Origin: CALDOK01 sp964481655
Lineage (GTDB): Bacteria > Myxococcota_A > UBA796 > JAFGLY01
Direction of reading: 5' to 3'
Assembly (NCBI GenBank): GCA_964481655.1
Contig: CAYZVO010000002.1
Span: forward strand, 66,863 to 130,862
DNA length: 64,000 bases
In this document: in pieces, positions 1 to 9,295 of the stretch
Position numbering within the stretch: the stretch's first letter is position 1
How the letters are laid out: each line of letters starts with the position of its first letter
Translations under genes and position numbers: made by a program
Notes under the pieces: generated by a model
Databases searched by the model: none
What the model was told of the DNA's origin: nothing
Seen by the model: the letters and a program-made list of their open reading frames with translations, nothing else

Positions 1-2
1 GC

Positions 3-1553
3 GGCGACGACACCGCCCCTGTGGATGACAGCTCCGAAGAGACGGGCGACCCCACCGTCGACGCCGACAACGACGGCTACCCCGCCTCCGAGGACTGCGA
101 CGACGAGGACCCCGACGTCAACCCCGGCGCCGAGGAGATCTGCGGCAACGGCGTGGACGACGACTGCGACGGCACCGCCAACGACTGCGGCCTGTCCGGG
201 CTGGTCCCCCTGAGCGAAGCCGACGTGGCCATCACGGGAGCCGCCGAGAGCGACTGGGCCGGCCGCTCCTTCGACCTGGCCGGTGACCACGACGGCGACG
301 GGTCCCTGGATCTGGTCGTCGGTGGCCGCCACCACACCAGCGACGACGGCGAGGTCGGCGCGGTCTTCGTGATGTCCGGCCCCTTCGAGGCCGACGGCTC
401 GATGGCCGACGCCACCGCGACCTGGCTCGGCAGCAGCGACATGGGCGAGGCCGGCGACTCGGTGGCCAACGGCTGCGACCTGTCCGGCGACGGCGCCGCG
501 GACATCATCGTCGGCGCCCGCTCCCACGACGCCGTGGGCGAAGCCGCGGGCGCGGTCTACCTCATCTTCGACCCCGGCAGCGGCGAGCAGATCCTGGACG
601 ACGCCGCGGTCACCATCTTCCCCACCGACGCCCAGCACCGCCTCGGCGACGCGGTGGGCTGCGCCGGTGATCCCAACGACGACGGCGTGGCCGACCTGGT
701 GGTCGCCGCACCCGGCGCCCAGAACTCCGACGAGGACGTCTCGGGCATGGCCTACCTGTTCGAGGGGCCCATCGCCGAGGGCGAGCTCACCACCGCGGAC
801 GCCGACGCGACCTTCCGCGGCGTGGCCCACGGCGACTACCTGGGTCGCTGGGTCGACGGCGGCCACGACCTCGACGGTGACGGGCTCACCGACCTGGTGC
901 TGACCGCCTTCAAGGCCGGCGTGGCCGGCGTGGACGCCGGTGAGGTCTACGGAGTGCTCGCACCCTTCGACGGTGAGATCGATCTGATGGAGGCCGACTG
1001 GGTCATCAGCGGCGAGCGCCCCGGCGACTGGCTGGGCACCCGCGCCGAGGTGGCGGGGGACATCGACGGTGACGGCACCCCGGACCTGCTCATCGGCGCC
1101 GACGGCCACGACCAGGGCGGCAACAACGCCGGCGCCGGCTACTTCGTGCCCGGCCCCCCCGCGGGCCAGGCCCTGGTGCAGCACGCCGCGGCGGCCACCA
1201 TCACGGGGATGGCGGCCGAGGACTACACCGGCCTGACCGTCACCGGCACCGGTGACCTGGATGGCGACGGCAGCGACGACTTCGCCGTCGGCGCCTTCCG
1301 CTCCGACGCGGGCCAGCTCAACGCCGGGCTGCTGGCGGTGTTCTACGACGCCATCGAAGGCGTGGTCGGCATCGACACCGCCGATGTGGAGATCATCGGC
1401 ACCCAGGCCGACGACCAGGCCGGCTTCCACGCCATGGCGACCGGCGACATCAGCGGCGACGGCTGGCCCGACATCGCCTTGAGCGCCCCCGCAGAGGACA
1501 CGGGCGGGCGCGACTCCGGGGCTATCTACCTGGTGTTCGGCTCGGGCTGGTAG
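3..1553 (+). CDS. Secreted FG-GAP repeat protein with MopE-type metal-binding motif (5' partial)
   Basis: The frame stays open upstream of the first GTG (base 21) to the window edge, so the signal or lipoprotein part lies outside. Near the start is a Cys/Asp-rich motif (DCDDEDPDVNPGAEEICGNG and onward to DDDCDG) typical of the MopE putative metal-binding motif of myxobacterial surface proteins. The rest holds about seven FG-GAP units, each with a calcium-loop pattern such as DGDGSLDLVVGG, DLDGDGLTDLVL or DIDGDGTPDLLIGA, spaced roughly 60 residues apart. This fits one integrin-like beta-propeller exposed outside the cell, probably for adhesion or binding. Ligand unknown. The 3' end overlaps the converging neighbour by 32 bases. 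Confidence 0.85.
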   Translation, partial: GDDTAPVDDSSEETGDPTVDADNDGYPASEDCDDEDPDVNPGAEEICGNGVDDDCDGTANDCGLSGLVPLSEADVAITGAAESDWAGRSFDLAGDHDGDGSLDLVVGGRHHTSDDGEVGAVFVMSGPFEADGSMADATATWLGSSDMGEAGDSVANGCDLSGDGAADIIVGARSHDAVGEAAGAVYLIFDPGSGEQILDDAAVTIFPTDAQHRLGDAVGCAGDPNDDGVADLVVAAPGAQNSDEDVSGMAYLFEGPIAEGELTTADADATFRGVAHGDYLGRWVDGGHDLDGDGLTDLVLTAFKAGVAGVDAGEVYGVLAPFDGEIDLMEADWVISGERPGDWLGTRAEVAGDIDGDGTPDLLIGADGHDQGGNNAGAGYFVPGPPAGQALVQHAAAATITGMAAEDYTGLTVTGTGDLDGDGSDDFAVGAFRSDAGQLNAGLLAVFYDAIEGVVGIDTADVEIIGTQADDQAGFHAMATGDISGDGWPDIALSAPAEDTGGRDSGAIYLVFGSGW

Positions 1554-2139
1554 CGGGCTGGTCGCCCACGCGCCTGAAGCGCAGCTCGAAGCTGAAGGGC
1601 ACCGGCAGGTACTCGCTCTCGTAGGTGACCCTGGAGATGATGGTGACCCCGTCGGGCTGCAGCTGGAAGGTCTGGGTTCGATCGCCCAGCTCGTTGGCGA
1701 AGGTCTGCACCAGCTCATCGTCGGTCACCAGGGCCTGGCTGACCGTGTAGGTCGCGTCTCCCTGCAGGGCGTCCCAGCTGAAGGGGCTGCCGTCGAGGCT
1801 GGCGGTGAACAGGTGGGTGCTCCCGCAGGAGTAGCGCAGCCCCTGCTCTTCGAGCTCGAACACCGGCAGCGGACAGTAGACCGTCACGCTGCGCAGCACC
1901 GGCCGCATGACCGGTCGGAGCATGGGGTTCATGGCCTGGGCGACCCGCTCGATGCCTTCCTCGATGCTGGCGACGTCGGACTCCTTGTCCACCTGCACGA
2001 AGCGCCCCTGGATGGGCGCCCCGTCGCCGGCGGAGCCGGTCTGGGCCTCGGCGTGACCCGCCGCGACGGCGGCCAGCACCAGCGCCGTACAGACGCGGGC
2101 GGTGGTCACGGGGCGATGGCGGCGGGTGCGCATGTCCAT
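1522..2139 (-). CDS. Exported hypothetical protein
   Basis: I do not recognise the family. The 205-residue product starts with a basic N-terminus and a hydrophobic stretch ending in AAGHAEAQ, a likely Sec signal peptide, so the mature protein is probably periplasmic. Two Cys (YCPLP and YSCGS) could form a disulfide. ATG codons at 2139 and 2133 are both possible and neither has a good Shine-Dalgarno. It is the last gene of the minus-strand redox/two-component operon, 80 bases after the regulator. Its Ser/Pro/Arg-rich last 20 residues overlap the converging FG-GAP gene and may be a late stop rather than a conserved end. Confidence 0.6.
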   Translation of the reverse strand: MDMRTRRHRPVTTARVCTALVLAAVAAGHAEAQTGSAGDGAPIQGRFVQVDKESDVASIEEGIERVAQAMNPMLRPVMRPVLRSVTVYCPLPVFELEEQGLRYSCGSTHLFTASLDGSPFSWDALQGDATYTVSQALVTDDELVQTFANELGDRTQTFQLQPDGVTIISRVTYESEYLPVPFSFELRFRRVGDQPATSPSRTPGR

Positions 2140-2219
2140 ATGCTTGCATCGGTCGTTTCCACCGTCCTGTTGAGGAGGCCGATGGTGACGACTCGAGACA
2201 GCAGGCCCTCAGCGGGGCG

Positions 2220-3569
2220 TCAGGCCAGCAGCTCGTCCAGCTCCCGGACCGTGATGTCCAGCTCCCGCGCGGTGCGCAGCTTGTCGCCGTCGTAGTACTT
2301 GAGCGCCCGCTGCACGTGGTCCCGCTCGACCTCGCGCAGGGGCTCGGGGGCGTCGAGGGGGTCGGGCGAGCCGGTCTCGATGCGGTCCCGGATCCACTGG
2401 GGCAGGGCGTCCACGGTGATCCAGTCGCCGTCGTCGGTGGCCACCAGCGAGGCCTTCACGATGCTGCGCAGCTCCTGGACGTTGTCGGGGAAGTCGTAGT
2501 GAGACAACGCCTCGAGGTAGCCTGTGTCGAAGCCTTGGACCTTGCGACCGAAGCGCTTGCTGTACCTGGCCAGGAAGTGGTCCGACAGCAGGGGGATGTC
2601 GCCGCGCCGCTCCCGCAGGGGCGGGATCACGATGTTGTTCACCATCAGGTGATACAACAGGTCCCGATCGAAGCGCCCTTTGTATTCCTTGGCGGTCAGC
2701 TCCTTGGTGGACGACACGACGAAGCGGGCTTCGGAGGTGCGGATCTCGGTGCTCGCCTCGCGGTAGTACTCTCCCTCCTGAAGCACGCGACGCAGTCTCA
2801 CCTGCATCGGCATCGTGAGCTTGTCGATGTTGTCCAGGAACAGGGTGCCGTCGCCGGCGTGCTCGAGGAAGCCGGGGCGCTCCTCGTCGCGGCCACCCCA
2901 GCGGCGGGCCTGGCCGAAGAAGTCGGCCGGGAACTGGCCCGGGTCCGCGGCGGCGGCGTCCACGGTGATACATGCTTCGCGGCAGCGGGGGCTGGCCTTG
3001 TGGATCGCGCGGGCCAGGGCCTCCTTGCCCGTGCCGCGCTCCCCGGAGATGAACACGGCCATGTCCGAGCGCGCCATGCGCTCGGCGGTGTGCAGCACCC
3101 GGATCATCGCGGCGTCCTGGGTGGGCACGTGCTCGAAGGCCGCCGGGTCGGCCAGGTCCTCGCGCTTGAGCTCCGTGGGCAGCTGCTGGATGGAGCGGTT
3201 CATGGCGTGGTGCTGCAGGGCGCTCTCGAGCACCTCGACCAGCTGCTCGTCCTCCACCGGCTTCACCAGGTAGTCGAAGGCGCCGAGCTTCATGGCCTTG
3301 ACCGCCAGCTCCACGTCGGGCACGCCGGTGAGGACCACCACGGGGATGTCCATGTCCTGGGCCCGCAGGCTGCGCAGGATGTCCATGCCGCTGACGTCGG
3401 GCATGTCCATGTCCAGCAGCATGATGTCGTTGGGGCTGCGGTCGAGGGTCTCGAGCACGCGGCGCGAGTCGTTGATGACCGTCACCTCGAAGCGGTCGGT
3501 CTGCATCAGGGCGACCATCAGGTAGTTGGTCACCGCGACGTCGTCGTCCACGATAAGGATGCGCTTCAT
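2220..3569 (-). CDS. NtrC-like response regulator lacking the GAFTGA loop
   Basis: The order is receiver domain (acidic pocket D8-D10, phospho-acceptor D53, T81, K103), AAA+ ATPase of the sigma-54 activator family (Walker A around G176-K182) and a short Fis-like helix-turn-helix at the C-terminus (about 410-449). The family normally has GAFTGA in the loop that touches sigma-54. Here residues 219-232 read GQARRWGGRDEERP and the motif is gone. Walker B is FLDN (D246-N247) instead of the usual FLDE. The protein may therefore act independently of sigma-54, with weak or no ATP hydrolysis. It overlaps the kinase gene by 4 bases (ATGA), so the two are a cognate pair. Confidence 0.9.
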   Translation of the reverse strand: MKRILIVDDDVAVTNYLMVALMQTDRFEVTVINDSRRVLETLDRSPNDIMLLDMDMPDVSGMDILRSLRAQDMDIPVVVLTGVPDVELAVKAMKLGAFDYLVKPVEDEQLVEVLESALQHHAMNRSIQQLPTELKREDLADPAAFEHVPTQDAAMIRVLHTAERMARSDMAVFISGERGTGKEALARAIHKASPRCREACITVDAAAADPGQFPADFFGQARRWGGRDEERPGFLEHAGDGTLFLDNIDKLTMPMQVRLRRVLQEGEYYREASTEIRTSEARFVVSSTKELTAKEYKGRFDRDLLYHLMVNNIVIPPLRERRGDIPLLSDHFLARYSKRFGRKVQGFDTGYLEALSHYDFPDNVQELRSIVKASLVATDDGDWITVDALPQWIRDRIETGSPDPLDAPEPLREVERDHVQRALKYYDGDKLRTARELDITVRELDELLA

Positions 3570-5590
3570 CGGGTCCTCCTCCCGTTCCGTTCACGGCCGT
3601 CGTCCAGGGGCAGGCGCACGGTGAAGGCCGTGCCCACGCCGACGGTGCTGTCCACGTCGATGCTGCCGCCGTGCTCTTCGATGATCCGGTGGGTGATGGC
3701 CAGCCCCAGGCCCGTGCCACCGCGGGCCCGCTTGGTGGTGTAGAAGGGGTCGAAGATCTGACGCAGGGTCTGGGGCGTCATGCCCTTGCCGTCGTCGCGG
3801 ACCTCCAGCACGGCGTGGCCGTCCTGGACCCGGGTGCGCACCAGGATGGTGCCCCGGCGCTCGTCGGGCATGGCCTGGCTGGCGTTGACCACCAGGTTGA
3901 CCAGGATCTGTTCGATCTTCTGGGAGTTCCCGGTGAAGGACGGGATGTCGGGCTCGAGATCCAGCTCCAGATCGGCCCGCATGTGGACCTCGTTGTGGAC
4001 CAGGCGGGTGCAGGCCTCGATCAGCGTGTTGATGTCCACGCAGTCGATGAGCTCACCCTCGTCCCGCCGGGCGAAGCGCTTGAGCCCCTCGACGATGCCC
4101 TTGATGCGCTCGGACCCGTGCGCCATGTCCTGGACCAGGGTCATGATGTGGTCCCGGAAGAACGTGTAGGGCAGCCGTGCCACGCGGAAGTCGGGGTTGG
4201 CCGCGGCGTGGGCGTCGACGATGGGGAGCATGTCCTCGAGCGCCTGACGCATGATCTTGATGTTTCCCCGGATGAACTGGTTGGGGTTGTTGATCTCGTG
4301 GCCGATGCCGCTGACCAGCTGACCCAGGGAGGCGAGCTGATCGGCCTGGCGCAGCTGCTTCTCGTAGGTGCGCTCCAGGGTCACGTCCCTGAAGAACTCC
4401 ATGATGCCGCTGACGGCGTGGTTCTCGTCGTAGATGGGCAGGGCGTGGATCTCGAGGTAGCGGCCGTCTCGACGCAGCTCGTGGGTCACCGGCGCCTTGG
4501 TCTCCAGCACCATGGCCAGCCGGCAGTCCTCACAGGGGGCGGCGCGATCGAAGAACACCCGGTGACACACATCGCCCTCGACGCAGCCTTGCTTGTTGCT
4601 GGCCACGACGCGGCAGGACCTGTCGATCAGGGCGACGTCCTCGGGGATGCCTTGCATGATGGGTTCGATCCAGGACTTGGAGCGCTCCCAGCTCTTGCCC
4701 AGGCCCTCGATGTAGTTGTTGACGGTGTCCAGGCGATCCCGCAGCTCGGCCAGCTCCTGGGTGCGGCCCTGGATGACACCCTCCAGCTCGTTCAGGCGCT
4801 CTCGGTAGATCGACTCTTCTTTCTGCTTCGATTCCAGCCGGACGGACAGCTCCTTGCGCTCCAGCGCCAGGCTCACCAGCCGGCCGATCTGGTCGAGCAT
4901 CTTCTGCTCTTCCGGCAGCCACTCGAGCTCCGGTGACACGTAGCTGACCCGGATCTCGCCACAGACCTGCCCGTTGACCACCAGCTCGGTCTGGATGCCG
5001 CAGCGGCCCTCACAGCAGTGGGGTTCCCGTCCGAAGTTCTCCCTCAGGTAGCGGCTGCACACCACGGCCTGGCCGGGGTGGCGCACACCGCGCGCCAGGA
5101 TCGGTGGGAGCTTGTGGAAGAACTCGTCGATGCTGGTGGAGCGATCGGTCCAGTCGGCCACGGCGTACAGGCAGGACAGCTCGCGGATGCGGTCGCTCTG
5201 TTCGGAGGCCTCGAAGCCCTCGAGGGCGTCGGCCTGCGTGCCGTAGAACAGACACAGGCGTGTGTCACCCGCCTGGATCTCGTTGCAGCGCAGCGGCACG
5301 CGCACCCGCGGGGCGACCTGCGGGGAGAACACCACCACGACCTGATCGCCCTGCCTGGCCTGGCAGCGCCCCTGCTCGATGGTCTGCAGGCTCTGCTCGG
5401 TCAACACCTCTTCCAGCGGCCGCTCCATCAGGCCGAGGCGGTGGCGGCCGGCAACCCGCTGCAGGGGGAGGCTGGCGTGGACCACCCGCTCGTCTTCGTC
5501 GAGGACGAGCAGGAAGTCGTAGTTCAGCTCGATCAGGTCGAAGACCTGTTGGGTGGTGACGCTCTCCTGGGCTGGGGTCGCCGCGCCCAT
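3566..5590 (-). CDS. Soluble PAS-type sensor histidine kinase with cysteine clusters
   Basis: This 674-residue kinase has no membrane segment. An N-terminal PAS-like region is followed by a GAF-like region, a coiled coil (about 255-300), a second PAS (about 310-405), a HisKA dimerisation domain with H431 in GHEINNP, and an HATPase_c domain with DDGKGM and GGTGLGL. Two cysteine groups stand out: HCCEGRC near residue 195, and C-x4-C-x9-C-x2-C in the second PAS (about 337-355). Such clusters suggest sensing of redox state or binding of a metal or Fe-S centre; this is inference. The gene starts 3 bases after the flavoprotein stop and overlaps the regulator, so the system probably reads the state of the redox complex it is transcribed with. 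Confidence 0.9.
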   Translation of the reverse strand: MGAATPAQESVTTQQVFDLIELNYDFLLVLDEDERVVHASLPLQRVAGRHRLGLMERPLEEVLTEQSLQTIEQGRCQARQGDQVVVVFSPQVAPRVRVPLRCNEIQAGDTRLCLFYGTQADALEGFEASEQSDRIRELSCLYAVADWTDRSTSIDEFFHKLPPILARGVRHPGQAVVCSRYLRENFGREPHCCEGRCGIQTELVVNGQVCGEIRVSYVSPELEWLPEEQKMLDQIGRLVSLALERKELSVRLESKQKEESIYRERLNELEGVIQGRTQELAELRDRLDTVNNYIEGLGKSWERSKSWIEPIMQGIPEDVALIDRSCRVVASNKQGCVEGDVCHRVFFDRAAPCEDCRLAMVLETKAPVTHELRRDGRYLEIHALPIYDENHAVSGIMEFFRDVTLERTYEKQLRQADQLASLGQLVSGIGHEINNPNQFIRGNIKIMRQALEDMLPIVDAHAAANPDFRVARLPYTFFRDHIMTLVQDMAHGSERIKGIVEGLKRFARRDEGELIDCVDINTLIEACTRLVHNEVHMRADLELDLEPDIPSFTGNSQKIEQILVNLVVNASQAMPDERRGTILVRTRVQDGHAVLEVRDDGKGMTPQTLRQIFDPFYTTKRARGGTGLGLAITHRIIEEHGGSIDVDSTVGVGTAFTVRLPLDDGRERNGRRTR

Positions 5591-5593
5591 GGC

Positions 5594-8500
5594 CTAGCGC
5601 CCTCCGGGGCGCAGGTGGCCGATGCCGCGCTCGCGCATGGCGCGCTTGTAGCGGGCCGTGTGGGTGAGGGGCGGTGGGATCCGGCCGTGGCCAGGGCGGC
5701 CCTCGACCTCCACCGGGGTAGCGGGGGGAGGGGCGGGGCGCGCCTCGCCGCGGGTCCAGTACCAGGGCAGGTCCTCGCCCAGGATCCGGCGGACCCGGGC
5801 GTCGATGGCGGCGTGCAGGCCGGCCCAGTCTTCAGGGAGATCGTCGATGCCCAGGGACGCGGCCAGACCCGCCAGCACCTGCCAGCCAGCCCGCCGCGCG
5901 GGCGGCGGGACCACGGGCGCGTAGTCCAGCAGCCGGCCCTCGAAGGAGCAGCGGGTGCCCTGGGACTCGAGCCAGGTGGAGCCTGGCAGCAGCACGTGGG
6001 CGAAGCGGGTGGTCTCGGTGTGGGTCCAGTCCATGGCCACCAGCAGCTCGAGGCCCTCGAGGCCCTTCGCGGTGCTGGGATGGGCGAGGGGATCCTCGCC
6101 GAGCACCACCGCCGCGCGCAGGCTGCCGCCCTCGATGCGTGAGCGCAGCTCGTCCATGCTGACGCCCTCGGCCGCGGGCTGGCGGCCCGGCAGGAACGAG
6201 GGGTGCACGCCGCACAGCTCGAGGCCTGCGGCGTTGGCGTGGACACGGGGCAGCAGCAGCTCGGCCTCGCGGCCCATGGCCCGCACCAGCGCCACCAGGT
6301 TGCCGATGGTCTCGAGATCGCCGGTGGCCTGGTCCTGAACCCGGTCGGGGGCGTGCACGAACACGGTGCGGTCGGCCTCGAAGATCAGCTCGGCGATCTC
6401 GCGGATGTCGGCCTCTTCGACGCCGGCGAGCATGGCCGCGCCGGCGGCGCCGCCCTCGAGGCTGTCGAGCAGGGGCCTCAAGCCGTCCAGATCGGCGCCG
6501 TCGCGGTCGAGCCAGGCGTCCTCGAGCAGGGCCTGGGTGACCCCGCGCCACAGCTGCGTGGCCCGGCCGCGCATGGGATCGACGGCCTTGGACGCCAGGG
6601 CCCGATCGGCCTGGTCGAGGGTGGAGTTGACCACCACCAGCTTGGCCCCCCGCTCACGCACGGCGGCGAGCACGCGGGTGGCCAGGACCAGGTGGTCGGT
6701 CTCGAGGGCCGTGTTGGTGCAGACGATGAGCTGTGCGTCGTCCAGGGAGCCGCGGTCGGCGGTGGAGGCGGTGTGCCCCAGGATGGCGTCGAGCCGGTGG
6801 CTCTCCTGGCCGGTGGCCAGCATGGACAGGGAGCCCACATTGGCGGTGCCCAGGCCTTCTCGGGCGATGCGCGAGGCCAGCAGCAGCTCCTCGTTGGACA
6901 GCTCCGGGGAGGCGAAGACCGCCACCGAGTCGGGTCCGTGGCGCTCGACGATCTCGCCGAGGGCGCGGGCGGCGTGGGCCCAGGCCAGCTTGTGGTCGGC
7001 TCGGGTCCGGCTGTGGCCGACGCGGATCTCGGGGTGCACCACCCGCCGGGAGCGGTGGAAGAGCTCGTGGCCGAAGCGGCCGTACTGACACAGCTTCGCC
7101 CCCGGCTCGGCGGGCGCGGCCAGCTCGTAGCGGCCGGGGCCGTAGATCTTCGCCTCGATGGCGCAACCCACCGAGCAGGCGCCGCAGTGGGTGCGGGCGG
7201 TGGTCTCGGGCAGGGACGCGCGGCCGGGGAAGGGGTGCTTCACGGTGAGCGCCGCGGTGGGGCAGGCGTCCACGCAGTTGCCGCAGGAGACGCAGTTGGT
7301 CTCGATGAGCGGGTCGTTCATGGCCGGCCGCATCTCGGTGCGGAAGCCGCGGTTGACCAGGCCCAGGGCCGCGATGGGCAGGACCTTGGCGCAGGTGCGG
7401 ATGCACTTGGAGCACAGCACGCACTTGTTGGGGTCGTAGACGATCCAGGGGTGGCGCTCGTCGATCTTGTGCTTGCGCACGGTGCCCTGGATGCCGCGGT
7501 GGTCGGCGCCGTAGACGTCGGCCCAGTGGCGCAGCTCGCAGTCGTGGGCGCGCACGCAGCCGCACTCGAGGCAGCGGCCACACTCGTGCACGGCGTCCTC
7601 GGGCTCGAAGCCGGTGACGACCTCGTCGAAGCTGCCGGCGCGCTCGGCCACGCTGATGTGTTGCAGGTCCCGGCGGCGGGTCTCGGGGACTTCGCCCAGC
7701 TCCTGCTTGCCCGGGGGCGCCCAGTCGGCCTTGCGGGCGACGAAGCGGTCGGCGGGCACCGCGCCGCCCTCGATGTGGGCGACGATGGCGGCGGCGGCCC
7801 GGCGGCCCTCGGCGATGGCGTCGATGACCACCGTCGGGCCTTCGTTGGTGGCGTCGCCACCCGCGAAGACGCCCGGCACGTTGGTGGCGCAGCTCTGCTC
7901 GTTCACCGCGATGGTGCCCCAGCGGGTCTGCTCGAGGGCCACGTCGCCCACGGTGTCCACGCCGTCGAGCACGGGGTTCTGGCCGATGGCCGAGACCGCG
8001 AGCTGGCAGGGGATGTCGAACTCGGAGCCCTCGATGGTGATGGGCCGCCGGCGGCCGGAGCCGTCGGGTTCACCCAGCTTCATGCGCACGCAGCGCACGG
8101 CGGCGAGCAGCCCGTCCTCGTCCTTGCGGATGCCCACGGGGGCGACCAGCTCCATGATCTCGATGCCCTCGTCGATGCAGTCCTGGATCTCCAGGGGATC
8201 GGCGGGCATCTCGGCCTTGGTGCGCCGGTAGATCAGCAGCACCTTCTCGGCGCCGCAGCGCCAGGCGGTGCGGGCCACGTCCATGGCGGTGTTGCCGCCA
8301 CCCACCACCACCACGGTGCCCTGGACCGGGCTGGGGTCGGCGGCCTTGGCCTGCAGGAACTCGACGCCGCTCTCCACCCCGGGGGTGTCCAGCTCGCCCT
8401 CGACCCGCATGGGCTTGCCCGTCCAGGCGCCCACCGCCAGGAACACGGCGGCGTGCTGCTCGCGCAGGGTGTCCAGGCGGATGTCCCAGCCCACGCGCAC

Positions 8501-9286
8501 GCCGGTGCGCAGCTCCGCGCCGACCTTGCAGATGTGATCGACCTCGAGGTCCAGCACATCGTCAGGCAGGCGGTAGGCGGGGATGCCGTAGCGCAGCATG
8601 CCGCCGGGCTTGGGCATGGCCTCGTACAGCACCGAGCGGTAGCCGGCGCGGCCCAGGAACCAGGCGGCGGTCAAGCCAGCGGGACCGGCGCCCACGATGC
8701 CGACCGTGGGGCCACCTTCCGGGGCGGCCTGCACCGGCAGGTCGTAGACCCCGGGCACGTCGGTGGCGTAGCGCTTGACGTGGTTGATGGCCACGGCCTC
8801 GTCCACGTCGGCGCGGCGGCACTCGAGCTCGCACTTGCGCACGCAGACCCTGCCGCAGACGGCGGGCATGGGGTTGGCGTCGCGGATGAGATCGACGGCC
8901 TGCTGGTCCAGGCCCATGTTCACCAGGGCCAGGTAGCCCTGGATGTCCACGTGGGCGGGGCAGGCGTCCATGCAGGGCGAGACGCAGTCGGCGTAGTGGT
9001 TGGACAGCAGCAGTTCGAGGGCGGCCTTGCGGGACCGCAGCACCGTGTCGCTGCGGGTGTGCACGGACATGCCCTCGTTGACGCGGGTCGCGCAGGCGGG
9101 GACGAGGTTCCCGCGGCCTTCGAGCTCCACCACGCAGACGAAGCAGGAGCCGTAGGGCTCGAGGTCGGGGCTGTGACAGAGCGTGGGGATCGTGTCGAGC
9201 CCCTGGGCGTGCACGACCTCGAGGATGGTCTGGCCGCGCTCGGCCTGCACCGGCTGTCCGTTGATGGTCAGTGAGACGGTGTCCAT
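5594..9286 (-). CDS. Large Fe-S flavoprotein: 2Fe-2S + GltD/NfnB-like + ferredoxin + NuoG-like domain (StnC-like)
   Basis: This 1230-residue fusion starts with a plant-type [2Fe-2S] domain (C37, C48, C51, C65). It continues with the Fe-S and FAD/NADPH modules of the GltD/NfnB family (GAGPAG near 195, GGGNTA near 329), a Cys-rich segment, two [4Fe-4S] ferredoxin motifs (about 619-680), and a molybdopterin-oxidoreductase domain with an Fe4S4 site (THCGACSVGC near 699). Where formate dehydrogenases carry catalytic Cys or Sec, this domain reads NVGSLSMLATG, so it is probably structural as in complex I NuoG. With NuoE/NuoF partners it resembles the NADP-binding large subunit of StnABC-type bifurcating transhydrogenases. 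A cytoplasmic NADPH-linked role is likely; the exact reaction is inferred. Confidence 0.8.
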   Translation of the reverse strand: MDTVSLTINGQPVQAERGQTILEVVHAQGLDTIPTLCHSPDLEPYGSCFVCVVELEGRGNLVPACATRVNEGMSVHTRSDTVLRSRKAALELLLSNHYADCVSPCMDACPAHVDIQGYLALVNMGLDQQAVDLIRDANPMPAVCGRVCVRKCELECRRADVDEAVAINHVKRYATDVPGVYDLPVQAAPEGGPTVGIVGAGPAGLTAAWFLGRAGYRSVLYEAMPKPGGMLRYGIPAYRLPDDVLDLEVDHICKVGAELRTGVRVGWDIRLDTLREQHAAVFLAVGAWTGKPMRVEGELDTPGVESGVEFLQAKAADPSPVQGTVVVVGGGNTAMDVARTAWRCGAEKVLLIYRRTKAEMPADPLEIQDCIDEGIEIMELVAPVGIRKDEDGLLAAVRCVRMKLGEPDGSGRRRPITIEGSEFDIPCQLAVSAIGQNPVLDGVDTVGDVALEQTRWGTIAVNEQSCATNVPGVFAGGDATNEGPTVVIDAIAEGRRAAAAIVAHIEGGAVPADRFVARKADWAPPGKQELGEVPETRRRDLQHISVAERAGSFDEVVTGFEPEDAVHECGRCLECGCVRAHDCELRHWADVYGADHRGIQGTVRKHKIDERHPWIVYDPNKCVLCSKCIRTCAKVLPIAALGLVNRGFRTEMRPAMNDPLIETNCVSCGNCVDACPTAALTVKHPFPGRASLPETTARTHCGACSVGCAIEAKIYGPGRYELAAPAEPGAKLCQYGRFGHELFHRSRRVVHPEIRVGHSRTRADHKLAWAHAARALGEIVERHGPDSVAVFASPELSNEELLLASRIAREGLGTANVGSLSMLATGQESHRLDAILGHTASTADRGSLDDAQLIVCTNTALETDHLVLATRVLAAVRERGAKLVVVNSTLDQADRALASKAVDPMRGRATQLWRGVTQALLEDAWLDRDGADLDGLRPLLDSLEGGAAGAAMLAGVEEADIREIAELIFEADRTVFVHAPDRVQDQATGDLETIGNLVALVRAMGREAELLLPRVHANAAGLELCGVHPSFLPGRQPAAEGVSMDELRSRIEGGSLRAAVVLGEDPLAHPSTAKGLEGLELLVAMDWTHTETTRFAHVLLPGSTWLESQGTRCSFEGRLLDYAPVVPPPARRAGWQVLAGLAASLGIDDLPEDWAGLHAAIDARVRRILGEDLPWYWTRGEARPAPPPATPVEVEGRPGHGRIPPPLTHTARYKRAMRERGIGHLRPGGR

Positions 9287-9295
9287 GGCGGGCTC

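Noticed and set aside
6203..9274. Long plus-strand open frame opposite the Fe-S flavoprotein
   Set aside because: Same kind of antisense shadow; no domain or start signal, and the minus strand is clearly coding.
5594..9286. Annotation of the large flavoprotein as formate dehydrogenase
   Set aside because: The catalytic Cys/Sec-His position is not conserved in the molybdopterin domain, and the NfnB-like module points to NADP chemistry.
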